DNA of 64,000 nt from Brevibacterium daeguense (GCF_021729135.1 NZ_JAJTWW010000001.1:372001-436000); one strand, 5' to 3'; positions 48,486 through 58,486 are shown, counted from the first letter of the stretch. The notes: a model not told the origin generated them from the letters alone. Numbers and translations are program-made.

Positions 48486-49520
48486 CTAAGGTCGGATCAG
48501 GGTCATGCCTGGCCGGGTTCCCGAGTCCATTTCCAGGAGCGAGGCAGGGACCTCATCGAGGGAGATGGATCGAGTGACCAGGTCCTGCGGGCGGAGCGCT
48601 CCGCTGCGGACGAGATCGACGAGCTCGGGGTAGTCGGCTGCGGCCATTCCGTGGGTCCCGAGGAACGACAGCTCGAGCGCGATGATGCGAGGCACTGCCG
48701 TGACCGGGGGTTCGGCGAGGAGTCCGATCTGGACGTGTCGGCCGAGCGGGGCCAGAGAACGCAGAGCGGCGTTCATGGTGTCCTGAAGCCCGAGTGCTTC
48801 GACGGTCACTGCGGGTGCTTCACCGACAGCGTCGATCACAGCAGTGGCCACTCGGTCAGGCGCCAGCTCACGCGAGTTGACTGTCGCCTCGGCGCCGTGC
48901 TGCTGTGCCAGATCGAGAGCGTCATCGTTGATGTCGACGGCGACGACCCGGGCTCCGAGCGCACGAGCGATCATGACGGCGGAGAGGCCGACGCCGCCGC
49001 ATCCGAAGACGGCGACAAGTTCGCCGTCGCGCACCTTCGCCCGGTGCTTCAGGCCGCGAAACGACGTGGCGAACCGGCAGCCGAGGCTGAAGGCGGCTTC
49101 AGCAGGCAGATCCTCCGGCAGTTCAACCAGGTTGAGATCGGCATGCCGGACGACGACCTTGTCCGCCCAGGAGCCGAAATGGGTGAAGCCTGGCTGGGTC
49201 TGGTCGGGACACACCTGAGCGTTGCCGGAGGAGCACCACTCGCACGAGCCGCAGCCACCCACAAAAGGAGTGGTGACGCGCTGGCCGACGTGCCAGTTCT
49301 CGACGTCGGATCCGAGGTCCGCGATGGTCCCGACAAGCTCGTGACCCGGCACGTGGGGGAGCTGAACCGTGTCGTCGTGCCCGGACCAGGCATGCCAGTC
49401 GCTTCGACACAGACCGGTGGCTTCGACGTCGATGACGACGCCGTCGGCGGGAGCCGACGGGTCAGGAAGCTTGGCGATGATGGGTTCGGTTCGGAACTTC
49501 TCGAAGTAGACAGCACGCAT
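48486..49520 (-). CDS. Zinc-dependent alcohol dehydrogenase
   Basis: The 344-residue medium-chain dehydrogenase keeps its zinc sites: catalytic Cys in G-L-C-R-S-D-W, His in V-P-G-H-E, and a structural zinc site C-G-S-C-E-W-C-(x)7-C. The NAD(P) loop G-C-G-G-V-G-L is near residue 170. Its substrate is unknown; the closest classes act on primary alcohols or sorbitol-like polyols. The frame is open further upstream, but ATG 49520 follows TACGAT (minus strand, 49527-49532) by exactly 6 nt, so I place the start there and expect a leaderless mRNA. A 214-nt spacer to the next gene shows no feature. Confidence 0.9.
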   Translation of the reverse strand: MRAVYFEKFRTEPIIAKLPDPSAPADGVVIDVEATGLCRSDWHAWSGHDDTVQLPHVPGHELVGTIADLGSDVENWHVGQRVTTPFVGGCGSCEWCSSGNAQVCPDQTQPGFTHFGSWADKVVVRHADLNLVELPEDLPAEAAFSLGCRFATSFRGLKHRAKVRDGELVAVFGCGGVGLSAVMIARALGARVVAVDINDDALDLAQQHGAEATVNSRELAPDRVATAVIDAVGEAPAVTVEALGLQDTMNAALRSLAPLGRHVQIGLLAEPPVTAVPRIIALELSFLGTHGMAAADYPELVDLVRSGALRPQDLVTRSISLDEVPASLLEMDSGTRPGMTLIRP

Positions 49521-49734
49521 GGGGACATCGTATGGCTCCGCAAGGACTCGGTGGTGCGCAGACGGCAGCAGGAGCAAAGGGTGACGCGGGACTGCGTGGG
49601 TCTCGTGAGTGAGGGGGCATAGGCCGGTTCGAGCGGGCTGGGCAAGGTCGCCGTGGTTGAGCCGGACACCAGCCAAGGAGGGCCAGTACCCGGAGGCGAT
49701 CGCCAGAGCTCCTGACCACCATCCAGCGTTTGCT

Positions 49735-50022
49735 TCAGTCCTCGTCGCGGATGGACTCGGCCACGTTCTTCGCGTCGTCGGCTTGAGCTTCATCAGCATC
49801 GACCCTGACACCGGGTGCGGCTTCGGGCGAACCGAAGATCCTCGGATCGGATTGATAGGCCTCGGCCTCTCCGTCGGCTGCTTCCGCAAGCTCGGCGTCC
49901 TGCTGCTGATTCATTCCAGCATCGACGGCTGCGCGGCTCTCCGGGGAATCGTCGAACTCATTCTTATTGCCGGTCAGCCCTGGGGTTTCAATCGGTCGCT
50001 CGCCGGGATCAGAGACAGACAT
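49735..50022 (-). CDS. Small acidic hypothetical protein
   Basis: The 95-residue product is soluble, strongly acidic and without Cys or Trp, rich in Asp, Glu, Ala and Gln, and probably disordered. GGAGG lies a suitable distance upstream of the ATG on the minus strand, and codon use resembles its neighbours, which supports a real gene. It has no recognisable motif. It sits alone, followed by the putative glycosylase upstream on the same strand with a 163-nt gap. Confidence 0.45.
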   Translation of the reverse strand: MSVSDPGERPIETPGLTGNKNEFDDSPESRAAVDAGMNQQQDAELAEAADGEAEAYQSDPRIFGSPEAAPGVRVDADEAQADDAKNVAESIRDED

Positions 50023-50185
50023 GATGGACCTCCGTCGTCGTCGTGCAGCGGACTCTTCCTGACCGCTCGGATTCCGGCAAGTGGAGTTGCCGGATCACGG
50101 TCCAGCCTATCGACGAAAGCGCAGAGCCGAAAGCGACCTGACTCAAGGCCCGGGCTCCGCCGCCGACTGCCGTCGACTTCCACCG

Positions 50186-51130
50186 TCACCGCCGCAGGTG
50201 TGGAATCCGCTCGAGCTCGGTGAGCATCCGCTCGCGCAGCAGCTGTCCTCGCCTGCTGAACTCCCGCTGGCGTTCCACGTACTCCGCCTTCCCCTCAGCG
50301 GTCTCGACAGCGACCACCCCATAGCCCCAGTCTCGAAGGTCGTACGGTGACGCTTCCATGTCGAGGACGCGAATGTCGCGAGCCAGATCGAATGCTTCGA
50401 GGGTGAGCTCGGAAGGAAGCACAGGGACGAGCTTCATCGCCCACTTGTAGAGGTCCATCCCCGCGTGGAGGCACCCGGGCTGTTCGTTGTCCTGCATCCC
50501 GGCGCGGGTCGGGCGCAGCTCGTTGCGAGGCTGGGCCTGGGGCGTGAAGAACCGATAGGCATCGAAATGGCTGCACTTGATGCGGTGGGACTCGACCACC
50601 GCATCGGTGGCCCGCTGCGTCAGGCGCAGCGGGACCTGGGTGTGGCGGTGCTCATCCGTGCGCTGCCGGTAGACCATCGCCCACTCGTGCATCCCGAAGC
50701 AGCCGAAGGTGCCCGGTCGCTCCATCGTCCGCCACAGCAGGCCGGCAATGAACTGCGCACCATCGCCGCGGTCGGCCCACCACGCATCGAGGTCCACCTC
50801 CGCGAATCGGATGGCCTCACTGTCACTCGCGCCTGTGCTGGATCGGCTTCGCTCGCTGCTCCGATACCAGCGTCGATCGAACACCGCAGCATCGTCATCC
50901 GTGAGGAGTTCCACCCGTCGACCGGCACCGGGGTGCCAGACAGCCAGCTGACCCGGTTTGAACGGGTAGTAGGTGAAGAGAAAGTCCTCCACTGGATGCT
51001 GCTGGCCTCGAGATCGACGTGCGACATGATCCGCAGTCCGTGCCTCAACTGCTTCCACGTGGGCGGCGGCGGACGCGCGCCAGGCCGAGGCGGTGATGAC
51101 TGTCGAAGGAGGTGAAGTGAGCTTGGGCAC
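50186..51130 (-). CDS. Putative 3-methyladenine DNA glycosylase family protein
   Basis: The 314-residue protein resembles a family of actinobacterial proteins annotated as 3-methyladenine DNA glycosylases. I see P-V-E-D-F-L-F-T-Y-Y near residue 45, C-F-G-M-H-E-W-A-M-V-Y near 143, H-C/K-C-S-H-F-D-A-Y-R-F-F near 182 and Q-P-G-C-L-H-A-G-M-D-L-Y-K-W near 214. These His/Asp/Cys-rich motifs are conserved but I do not see the helix-hairpin-helix of classical glycosylases, so the enzymatic name is uncertain. The GTG at 51130 follows CACAAT (minus strand) by 6 nt, again a leaderless pattern. Confidence 0.65.
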   Translation of the reverse strand: MPKLTSPPSTVITASAWRASAAAHVEAVEARTADHVARRSRGQQHPVEDFLFTYYPFKPGQLAVWHPGAGRRVELLTDDDAAVFDRRWYRSSERSRSSTGASDSEAIRFAEVDLDAWWADRGDGAQFIAGLLWRTMERPGTFGCFGMHEWAMVYRQRTDEHRHTQVPLRLTQRATDAVVESHRIKCSHFDAYRFFTPQAQPRNELRPTRAGMQDNEQPGCLHAGMDLYKWAMKLVPVLPSELTLEAFDLARDIRVLDMEASPYDLRDWGYGVVAVETAEGKAEYVERQREFSRRGQLLRERMLTELERIPHLRR

Positions 51131-51172
51131 CGTTCAATTGTGGCAGACAGTGCAGCTGCATCGGGCGGACTG

Positions 51173-51273
51173 CGTCATCACCGGTCCTGCTGCGCCATCG
51201 GTGCTCGTCATCACCGGCCTCGTCGTCACCGGCCCTGCTCAGCACAATCCCGAATCGTCATCGGCCCTGCTTC
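51173..51273 (-). repeat. Degenerate repeat derived from the 3' end of hrpB
   Basis: Four related segments (51256-51273, 51221-51240, 51206-51220 and 51173-51192) carry the sequence GCAGGGCCGATGACG or close variants. The first is the hrpB C terminus with its stop codon; the others lie in the 127-nt spacer before the glycosylase-like gene and are out of frame. Confidence 0.6.
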
Positions 51274-53936
51274 TTGGTACCTCGTGCCGGGGGTGCGTTC
51301 CACGGGTCCTCCGGCCATGGGTGCTTGGCATATCGGCGCCGGTTCTCGGCTCGCACATCCGCATACGCTCCATTCCAGAACGAGGCCAGATCGCTGGTGA
51401 CTGCGAGCGGTCGTCCGGCAGGGGACAGCAGATGCATGACGACGGGAACACCGCAGATCCGAGGTCCCTCGGCCATCCCGAAGCACTCCTGCAGCTTCAC
51501 CGCGAGCACCGGCGGAGCGATGCGTGCTTCCGACCCACCGCCTGCCTGCACGTGCTCCTCCGGCTCCGGGTAGTCCACGCGGATTCTTCGCCCGCTCGGC
51601 ACTGGCATCGCGGGCGGGGCCAACTCCGCCAGACGCGCAGCCTCCGGCCATGGGAGCAGCTCCTGCAGCCAACTCTCGGATGCGCCCTCGCTCAGCCGTC
51701 CGCTGAAGCGCTCGAGCAGCGCCCCCCAGCGCACATCCGGCCATGGCGGACCCACGGTCGCATGGATGAAGCCGAGGCGCCGACGCAGCTCCTCGAACCC
51801 TGCATCGGGCCTCAGCACGTCCCGTGGCCCGGACTGCGCAATCGCTGCCGCCGTCGCCGTCTCCCGGGCCGACTTCGTGGGTTTGGCCGGAGTCGAGCTC
51901 AGCTCGATGGCGCCGAGGCGCTCGACCCGTCGGGCCCGGACTCGGCCGTCCTCGAACCACGCATCCTCGTGCTCCGAGCGCAGCGGCTGCGCCGCGAACT
52001 CCGCGACCTCCCTGCTGATCGGGGCAGCGGCGCGGATCACTGCGTTTCCGCCGCTCAGTCCCACCTCGGCAACGGCCAGCCACTCCTGCCCCGCGAGCGC
52101 CGAACCGCGCGGCAGCTGTGCCCCGGTGCCCGACGCGAGCAGGTAGTGGTCGGCGGCATCGGGCCTCCGCCGGGCGATCTGATCCGGCCGTGCCAGCGCA
52201 GTCACCGCTCCGACCGTCTCCGAGGTTCGAAATCCCTGCGGCGCTGCATTCCGGAAGCCCTCTGCGCCTGGCGCGGCCTGCAGACCACCACCGCCGCTGC
52301 TCGACCCGGAACGCAGCGTATCCTCTGCCAGCCGGGTGAACCGGTCCGCCTCAGCGGCCCAGGTGCGATCACGGGAGGACCGCAGGGATGTGAGCAGAGC
52401 GCCGAGGTCGCCGTGCGGAGCCCGCTGGTCTGCCGCCAGGGCCGCGACCACCTCGCCGGCGGACCGAGCGCCGAGCACCAGCGCGCCCAGCAGGAGAGCG
52501 CGTCCGAGGCGCGGATCGGCCGGAATCCGGGCAAGCATCAGTCCCAGCTCCGTGGCCCGACCGGTCTGATCGAGTGCGCCGATGCCGTGCAGTGTGTCAG
52601 CGGCGAGTTCGGAGGCGCGCACCGGCAGGGGAGTGGGCAGCGCCAGTCCCGCGCCCCGAGGAGCACCCCAGCAGGCGAGGTCCAGCATCGCCGAGGTGAG
52701 ATCGGCAGTGGTGACCTCCGGCGGGGTCTCCGCGGGCAGCGCGGCCCAGTCCGACTCTGCCAGACAGCGGATCACCCGACCCGGCGCCTCGCGAGCGGCG
52801 CGGCCGGCGCGCTGGGTGCCGGCGGCCTTCGACTCCCGCACCGTGACCAGCCCGCTCATCCCGCGAACCGTGTCCAGGCGCGGCTGGCGCGACAGCCCGG
52901 AGTCGACGACGGTGCGCACGCCGGGCACGGTGAGCGAGGACTCGGCGACGGCGGTGGCCACGATCACCCGGCGCGCGGGCTGCGCCCTGGTGCCGGGCAC
53001 GGCCGCCCTGCCGGCGCCGAGGATCCTGTCCTGCTCCCGCGCCGGGGTGCTGCCCGTGAGGGTGAGCACCTCGACCCCGCCCGGCAGTCCGGAAGCCGGC
53101 CGCCCTGAATCCGGCCGCCCGGAACCGGAACCCGTCTGCCCTGAATCCAGCTTCGTTCGCACCGCGCCGGCCACGCGGTCGACCTCGCGCATGCCGGGCA
53201 GGAACACGAGCACATCACCGGAATCGGGTTCGGCGGTCGCGCGGACGGTCTGAGCGGCCACGTGGTCCAGGAACTGTGGAGTGACCGCGCGGGCATCGAG
53301 CGGCCGCTGGGCAGGTGGAGCCCATCGCACCTCGAGGTCGTGGGTGACTGCGGCGACCGACAGCACCGGGGCCGGTTCCTGCTCGCCCAGGAGCTGCGCC
53401 CACATGCGGGCATCCAGCGTCGCCGACATCACCACGAGCCCCAGGTCCTCACGCAGTTCGACGAGCTCGCGCAGCATCCCGAACGCAAGATCGGAATCGA
53501 GATGGCGTTCGTGCACCTCATCGAGGACGACTGCCGAGGCGCCGGCGAGCTCGGGATCGCTCAGCAGCCTGCGCACCAGCAGGCCGTGAGTGACGAATTC
53601 GACCCGAGTGCGCGGGCCCGACTTCCGGTCGCCGCGCACCGCGTAGCCCACCTCCTCGCCGAGGCGGGTGCCGCTCAGGGAGGCCAGCCGGCGGGCAGCG
53701 GAGCGGGCCGCCATCCGTCGCGGCTGGGCGACGATGACCCGACGCGGTGGCGCGGAGTCAGCTCCCTTCCCGGCTGCGTTGGCGAGGGCCGGGGGGACCA
53801 GAGTCGTCTTGCCGGTGCCGGGCGGCGCCTCGACGACTGCGCGCACGGGGCCGGCCGCAGCGAGCTCGCCGAGAGCAGGCAGGACGGCGGCCGCGGGCAG
53901 CCCTGCGGACAGGGTATCGAGGTCGAAGATCAGCAT
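51258..53936 (-). CDS. hrpB: ATP-dependent RNA helicase
   Basis: The 892-residue DExH helicase has the full motif set: Walker A A-P-P-G-T-G-K-T-T (about 38-46), motif Ia Q-P-R-R-M-A-A, motif II D-E-V-H and motif III S-A-T, followed by the helicase C domain with a Q-R-A-G-R-A-A-R variant, an HA2 winged-helix/ratchet region and the HrpB-specific C-terminal domain. HrpB helicases remodel RNA or ribonucleoproteins; the bacterial role is poorly defined. A Ser/Gly/Arg/Pro-rich linker (S-G-R-P-D-S-G-R-P) interrupts the C-terminal half of the motor and looks like a small repeat expansion. ATG 53936 lies 63 nt from the divergent FAH gene. Confidence 0.93.
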   Translation of the reverse strand: MLIFDLDTLSAGLPAAAVLPALGELAAAGPVRAVVEAPPGTGKTTLVPPALANAAGKGADSAPPRRVIVAQPRRMAARSAARRLASLSGTRLGEEVGYAVRGDRKSGPRTRVEFVTHGLLVRRLLSDPELAGASAVVLDEVHERHLDSDLAFGMLRELVELREDLGLVVMSATLDARMWAQLLGEQEPAPVLSVAAVTHDLEVRWAPPAQRPLDARAVTPQFLDHVAAQTVRATAEPDSGDVLVFLPGMREVDRVAGAVRTKLDSGQTGSGSGRPDSGRPASGLPGGVEVLTLTGSTPAREQDRILGAGRAAVPGTRAQPARRVIVATAVAESSLTVPGVRTVVDSGLSRQPRLDTVRGMSGLVTVRESKAAGTQRAGRAAREAPGRVIRCLAESDWAALPAETPPEVTTADLTSAMLDLACWGAPRGAGLALPTPLPVRASELAADTLHGIGALDQTGRATELGLMLARIPADPRLGRALLLGALVLGARSAGEVVAALAADQRAPHGDLGALLTSLRSSRDRTWAAEADRFTRLAEDTLRSGSSSGGGGLQAAPGAEGFRNAAPQGFRTSETVGAVTALARPDQIARRRPDAADHYLLASGTGAQLPRGSALAGQEWLAVAEVGLSGGNAVIRAAAPISREVAEFAAQPLRSEHEDAWFEDGRVRARRVERLGAIELSSTPAKPTKSARETATAAAIAQSGPRDVLRPDAGFEELRRRLGFIHATVGPPWPDVRWGALLERFSGRLSEGASESWLQELLPWPEAARLAELAPPAMPVPSGRRIRVDYPEPEEHVQAGGGSEARIAPPVLAVKLQECFGMAEGPRICGVPVVMHLLSPAGRPLAVTSDLASFWNGAYADVRAENRRRYAKHPWPEDPWNAPPARGTKKQGR

Positions 53937-53998
53937 CGTCGCAAGTCTGCCATCGCACGACCTGAGGACGCCGGCAACCCCTGCGTAGACTGAGGGGC

Positions 53999-54808
53999 AT
54001 GCGCATCGCGAGATTCATTCACAATGACGAGCCCACTTACGGCGTCGTCGAGGGCGAGCTGCCGGAAGTCGGCGCGGACGGAGTCCTGGACGACTCCGGA
54101 CTGGCGATCGCGGTTCTGGACTCCGACCCGTTCTTCAGCCCGGCGCAGTCGACCGGCGAGCGCCTGGCACTGCAGGACGTGCGGCTGCTCAGCCCGATCA
54201 TCCCGCGCTCGAAGGTCGTCGGCGTGGGCCGCAACTTCGCCGACCACGCCGCGGAGCTGGGCAACGAAGTCCCGGTCTCACCGCTGACCTTCTTCAAGCC
54301 CAACACCGCCGTGATCGGCCCCGGCGATCCGATTCGGCTGCCCGCGATCAGCGAGAACGTCTCCTTCGAGGCGGAGCTGGCCGTGGTGATCTCGCGCGTG
54401 GCCAAGCAGGTGCCCGCGGAGAAGGCCTACTCCTTTGTGCTCGGCTACACCGCTGCCAACGACGTGACTCTGCGCGACATCCAGCAGACCGACAAGCAGT
54501 GGACGCGGGCCAAGGGGTTCGACACGTCCTGTCCGCTGGGACCCTGGATCGAGACCGAATTCGACCCGGAGGACGTCCGGATCCGCTCCTGGGTCGACGG
54601 TGAGCTGCGCCAGGACGGCAGCACCGCCGACTTCGTCTTCGACATTCCCAGCCTCATCGCCCACATCACCGAGACGATCACGCTGCTGCCCGGCGACGTC
54701 ATCCTCACCGGCACTCCGGCAGGGGTCGGCCAGGTGGTGCCCGGCAACCGGGTGCACATCGCGATCGACGGGCTCGGCCTGCTGGCCAATCCGGTGATGG
54801 ACGCTTGA
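53999..54808 (+). CDS. Fumarylacetoacetate hydrolase-family protein
   Basis: The 269-residue protein carries the FAH fold with its metal site: S-F-E-A-E-L-A-V-V near residue 121 (Glu ligands) and G-Y-T-A-A-N-D-V-T-L-R-D near 148 (Asp). K-G-F-D-T-S-C-P-L-G-P and the C-terminal G-T-P-A-G-V-G complete it. Members hydrolyse or isomerise 2,4-diketo or oxo-acids, including oxaloacetate decarboxylation; the substrate is open. It precedes gltX in many actinobacteria. The ATG at 53999 follows TAGACT (53986-53991) by 7 nt with no Shine-Dalgarno sequence. Confidence 0.88.
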   Translation: MRIARFIHNDEPTYGVVEGELPEVGADGVLDDSGLAIAVLDSDPFFSPAQSTGERLALQDVRLLSPIIPRSKVVGVGRNFADHAAELGNEVPVSPLTFFKPNTAVIGPGDPIRLPAISENVSFEAELAVVISRVAKQVPAEKAYSFVLGYTAANDVTLRDIQQTDKQWTRAKGFDTSCPLGPWIETEFDPEDVRIRSWVDGELRQDGSTADFVFDIPSLIAHITETITLLPGDVILTGTPAGVGQVVPGNRVHIAIDGLGLLANPVMDA

Positions 54809-54820
54809 CCGGACCCGAAC

Positions 54821-54900
54821 GCCCCACCCCGACACGAACCATCACCGTTTTACTAACCACAACCACGCACGAACCACCGACATACTCCGAAACCAGCACA
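54821..54900 (+). other. G-poor, C/A-rich spacer before gltX
   Basis: This 80-nt stretch has only 9 G residues, although the window is overall G-rich, and is mostly C and A. Its RNA would be unstructured. It could be an open 5' leader for gltX or a Rho-loading site ending the upstream gene. No hairpin lies between the two genes. Confidence 0.5.
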
Positions 54901-54916
54901 CGAAGGATCAGCACCC

Positions 54917-56425
54917 TTGAGCGTCAAAGTCCGCTTCTGCCCATCTCCCACCGGCACCCCGCACGTCGGCATGGTGCGCACCGCCCTGTTCAACTGGGCC
55001 TACGCCAAGCACACGGGCGGCACCTTCGTCTTCCGGATCGAGGACACCGACGCCGCCCGCGACTCCGAGGAGAGCTACGGCCAGGTGATCGAGGCGATGC
55101 GCTGGCTGGGTCTCGACTGGGACGAGGGCATCGAGGTCGGCGGCCCCGACGGCCCCTATCGCCAGTCGCAGCGCGGTGAGATCTACGCCGAGGTGATCGA
55201 GAAGCTCAGGGCCGCCGGCCACCTCTACGAGTCCTTCTCGACGAACGAGGAGATCGAGGCGCGCCACCGGGAAGCCGGCCGCGACCCCAAGCTCGGCTAC
55301 GACGGCTACGATCGGAACCTCACCGAGGAGCAGAAGGCCGCCTTCCGCGCCGAAGGCCGCGAACCCGTGCTGCGCGTCCGGATGCCGGATGCTGACGTCA
55401 CCTTCCACGACCTCGTCCGCGGCGAGATCACCTTCAAGGCCGGCTCCGTCCCCGACTTCGTGGTCGTCCGCGCCAACGGCCGGCCGCTGTACACCTTCGT
55501 CAACCCGGTCGACGACGCGCTCATGGGCATCACCCACGTCCTGCGCGGCGAGGACCTGCTGTCGTCCACTCCGCGCCAGCTGGTGCTGTTCGAAGCGCTC
55601 AAGGACGTCGGCGTCGCCGAGCAGACCCCCGAGTACGGCCACCTGCCCTACGTCATGGGTCAGGGCAACAAGAAGCTGTCCAAGCGGGATCCGGAGTCGA
55701 ACCTGTTCCTGCACCGGGACAACGGCTTCATCCGCGAAGGGCTCATCAACTACCTGGCGCTGCTGGGCTGGTCGATCGGCCCGGACCGCGACGTGTTCAG
55801 TGTCGAGGAGTTCGTCGAGGCCTTCGACATCGCCGACGTCAACCCCAACCCGGCCCGCTTCGACGTCAAGAAGGCCACGGCCATCAACGCCGATCACATC
55901 CGGATGCTCGACGAGGCGGACTTCACCCAGCGGATGGTCCCGTACCTGCAGCGCGCGGGAATCGTCGGTGAGACCCTGAGCGAGGACGAGCAGCGCGTCC
56001 TCACCGCGGCCGCTCCGCTCGTGCAGACCCGCATGAACCTCCTCGGCGAGGCGCCCGACCTCCTGCGCTTCCTGTTCGTCTCCGACGACGAGCTCGAACT
56101 CACCGCCGACGGGCTGAAGACACTCAAGGACAACGCCGGCGAGGTGCTCGCCGCCTCCCTCGAGGCGCTCGAGCCGCTGTCGGAGTGGACCACCGACTCC
56201 GTGCAGACGGCGCTCCAGGGCAAGCTCGTCGACGAGCTCGGCATCAAGCCGCGCCTGGCCTTCGGGCCGCTGCGCGTCGCCGTGTCCGGACGCCGCGTGT
56301 CGCCGCCGCTGTTCGAGTCGATGGAGATCCTGGGCCGGGAGTCCTCGCTCGCCCGCCTCCGGGCGCTCGCGGCCCACCTCGCGGCATCCCGCGAGGACAC
56401 CGCCGGAGATGCTGATGTGGGCTGA
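54917..56425 (+). CDS. gltX: Glutamyl-tRNA synthetase
   Basis: The class I synthetase of 502 residues has the HIGH-type motif T-P-H-V-G-M (near residues 14-19) and the KMSKS-type motif N-K-K-L-S-K-R-D near 253. The catalytic Rossmann part is followed by an all-helical anticodon-binding domain. Because gatCAB is present, it is expected to be non-discriminating and charge both tRNA-Glu and tRNA-Gln with glutamate. The start is TTG 54917, with AAGGA at 54903-54907, and the product begins at the conserved [11 protein letters not shown]. Its 3' end overlaps the next gene. Confidence 0.96.
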   Translation: MSVKVRFCPSPTGTPHVGMVRTALFNWAYAKHTGGTFVFRIEDTDAARDSEESYGQVIEAMRWLGLDWDEGIEVGGPDGPYRQSQRGEIYAEVIEKLRAAGHLYESFSTNEEIEARHREAGRDPKLGYDGYDRNLTEEQKAAFRAEGREPVLRVRMPDADVTFHDLVRGEITFKAGSVPDFVVVRANGRPLYTFVNPVDDALMGITHVLRGEDLLSSTPRQLVLFEALKDVGVAEQTPEYGHLPYVMGQGNKKLSKRDPESNLFLHRDNGFIREGLINYLALLGWSIGPDRDVFSVEEFVEAFDIADVNPNPARFDVKKATAINADHIRMLDEADFTQRMVPYLQRAGIVGETLSEDEQRVLTAAAPLVQTRMNLLGEAPDLLRFLFVSDDELELTADGLKTLKDNAGEVLAASLEALEPLSEWTTDSVQTALQGKLVDELGIKPRLAFGPLRVAVSGRRVSPPLFESMEILGRESSLARLRALAAHLAASREDTAGDADVG

Positions 56426-57752
56426 CGACACCGCCGAGGCGCCCGCCGGGTCCGGCCCGGCCCGCACCCGGTCCTACCGGCTGCCGGGCCTGCACGTCGA
56501 GGAGTTCAGCATCCCGGTGCCGCTCGACCACTTCGGTGACCGGCCCGGCTCGCTCGAGGTCTTCGCCCGGGTGGTCGGCGCGCCGGGCTCGACCAAACCG
56601 TTCCTGCTGTACCTGCAGGGCGGCCCGGGGGTCGAGGCGTTCCGCACCACCGCGGACAGCCCACCGTGGCTGGCGCGGGCGCTGGAGGACTACCGGGTGG
56701 TCATGCTCGACCAGCGCGGCACGGGACGGTCCACACCCATCGGGATCGTCGACGGCGCAGTCACCGGGGTGCCGAACGCGCTGCGCACCCCGCCCCGCAG
56801 TGACGCCGAGGCCGACGCGCTCGCAGCACACCTCACGCACTATCGAGCCGATGCCATCGTCGAGGACGCCGAGCTCGTGCGGCAGGCTCTCGGGACTCGG
56901 ACGTGGAGCGTGCTCGGCCAGTCCTTCGGCGGGTTCTGCACGCTGCGATACCTCAACTCCCACCCCGGATCCGTCGCGCAGGCGTTCTTCACCGGGGGGC
57001 TGCCGGCCGTCGGCCGCACTTCGGCCGAGCAGCCGACGCTCACCGAGGTCTACGAGCGGACCTGGGAGACGATGGCGCGGAAGTCCCGCGACTTCCACCG
57101 CAGGTTCCCGCAGAGCCGTGAACGCCTCCTGGCCCTGGCCGAGCGGTCCGCTCAGGGCCTGGAGCTGCCCGATGGAAGTCACGCGGGACCGGCCCACGTG
57201 CGGCTGCTCGGACACCTGCTGGGCGCCTCGGGCGGTCCGGAGCGGCTCCACTACCTGCTCGACCTCGACGTCGACAGCGCGAGCTTCCGCGCGGACTTCG
57301 CCGCCGCCCAGCCCTACTCCGCTCGCAATCCGCTCTACGCCGTCCTGCATGAGAGCTGCTGGGCCAACGGCGTGACGTCGTATTGGGCGGCGGAGTCGGC
57401 GATGCCGGGCGAGGTGCGGGAGGACCCGAGCCTGCTGGCCGGGGAGCACGTTGCCCAGGAGATCTTCCGCACCGGCGGGCTGCGCGCCTGGGAGGGCGTC
57501 GCCCACACGCTCGCGGCGCATGACTGGCCGGTGCTGTGGGAGCCGTCCCGGCTTGCCGCCGCCGAGGTGCCCGCGGCCGCCATCGTCTACTTCGACGACG
57601 CCTACGTGCCGCGCGAGTACTCGCTGGCCACGGCGGAGCTCCTGCCGGACGTGCGCGTCTGGGTGACGAACGAGTACGAGCACAACGGCCTGCGCGCCTC
57701 GGGCTCGGCAGTGCTCGACCGACTGATCCGGATGGTCCGCGACGAGGTCTGA
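56409..57752 (+). CDS. Alpha/beta hydrolase (S33/prolyl aminopeptidase-like)
   Basis: The 447-residue protein has the oxyanion motif Q-G-G-P-G (near 78-82), the D-Q-R-G-T-G loop typical of proline iminopeptidases (near 102-107) and the nucleophile elbow G-Q-S-F-G-G near 177-182. The catalytic Asp is probably in F-D-D-A-Y, and the His in Y-E-H-N-G-L near the C terminus. It therefore looks fully active and cytosolic, removing N-terminal proline or other residues from peptides. It overlaps gltX by 17 nt and is likely co-transcribed. An alternative ATG at 56415 would shorten it by two residues. Confidence 0.87.
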   Translation: MLMWADDTAEAPAGSGPARTRSYRLPGLHVEEFSIPVPLDHFGDRPGSLEVFARVVGAPGSTKPFLLYLQGGPGVEAFRTTADSPPWLARALEDYRVVMLDQRGTGRSTPIGIVDGAVTGVPNALRTPPRSDAEADALAAHLTHYRADAIVEDAELVRQALGTRTWSVLGQSFGGFCTLRYLNSHPGSVAQAFFTGGLPAVGRTSAEQPTLTEVYERTWETMARKSRDFHRRFPQSRERLLALAERSAQGLELPDGSHAGPAHVRLLGHLLGASGGPERLHYLLDLDVDSASFRADFAAAQPYSARNPLYAVLHESCWANGVTSYWAAESAMPGEVREDPSLLAGEHVAQEIFRTGGLRAWEGVAHTLAAHDWPVLWEPSRLAAAEVPAAAIVYFDDAYVPREYSLATAELLPDVRVWVTNEYEHNGLRASGSAVLDRLIRMVRDEV

Positions 57753-57757
57753 GGGCC

Positions 57758-58486
57758 TCACAGCGAACGCACGAGGCCCCCATCGACGGGAATCACGCTG
57801 CCGGTCATATAGGACGCGGCAGGGGACATGAGGAAGGCCGCGACCCGGCCGAACTCCTCGGGTTCGCCCAGGCGCTGCAGCGGAATGTGGTCCGCCGCGG
57901 TGTTCCCGCCGGCCACGCGCGGGGTCCGGATGACACCGGGGGCGACTCCGATCACGCGCACTCCGCGCGGGCCGAGCTCATCGGCGAGCGTCTTGACCAT
58001 CATTCCCAGGCCGGGCCGCAGCCCATTGGAGATCGCGATGTTCGGCACGGGGTTCCACACCGACGAGGACAGCACCATTCCGATCGCGGACCCCGATTCC
58101 AGGTGGTCGCCCGCGTAGCGGGCCAATCGCAGCGTGCCCAGCAGCACCGAGTCGACCGCGTCCCTCCACTGCTGCTCGGTCGTCTCGAAGAACTTTCCCT
58201 TCTCCGGGCCGCCCACCGAGATGAACAGACCTCGCACAGGGGAATCGGGGAACGTGCGGGCAGCGGCGTCGAAGAGCTTGTGCGGCGCGGCCGGATCCGC
58301 GTTGTCGACTGCGATCCCGTGACTTCCGTCACCGAGCTCGGCTGTCGCCTCGTCCACCCGGTCCCGGCTCCGCGAGGAGACGAGGACTCGTGCACCCTCG
58401 GAGATCAAGGCCTTCGCAGTGGCCAGGCCGACTCCGGAAGTCCCTCCGGTGATGATGAATGTGGTGTTCACAACAGCAATATCCAT
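57758..58486 (-). CDS. SDR-family protein with a degenerate catalytic motif
   Basis: The 242-residue protein has a good NAD(P)-binding motif, T-G-G-T-S-G-V-G, at residues 13-20, and the late P-G-V-I-R-T-P and G-S-V-I-P-V-D-G-G. The usual Y-x-x-x-K catalytic pair is missing: the equivalent segment is S-N-G-L-R, about 11 residues after the conserved Ser-Ser-Val. Related proteins with S-N-x-L-R are known among SDR annotations. It may bind cofactor without normal dehydrogenase chemistry or use another mechanism. It is convergent with the hydrolase. The ATG at 58486 has only a weak -10 (AAAACT) 6 nt upstream. Confidence 0.8.
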   Translation of the reverse strand: MDIAVVNTTFIITGGTSGVGLATAKALISEGARVLVSSRSRDRVDEATAELGDGSHGIAVDNADPAAPHKLFDAAARTFPDSPVRGLFISVGGPEKGKFFETTEQQWRDAVDSVLLGTLRLARYAGDHLESGSAIGMVLSSSVWNPVPNIAISNGLRPGLGMMVKTLADELGPRGVRVIGVAPGVIRTPRVAGGNTAADHIPLQRLGEPEEFGRVAAFLMSPAASYMTGSVIPVDGGLVRSL

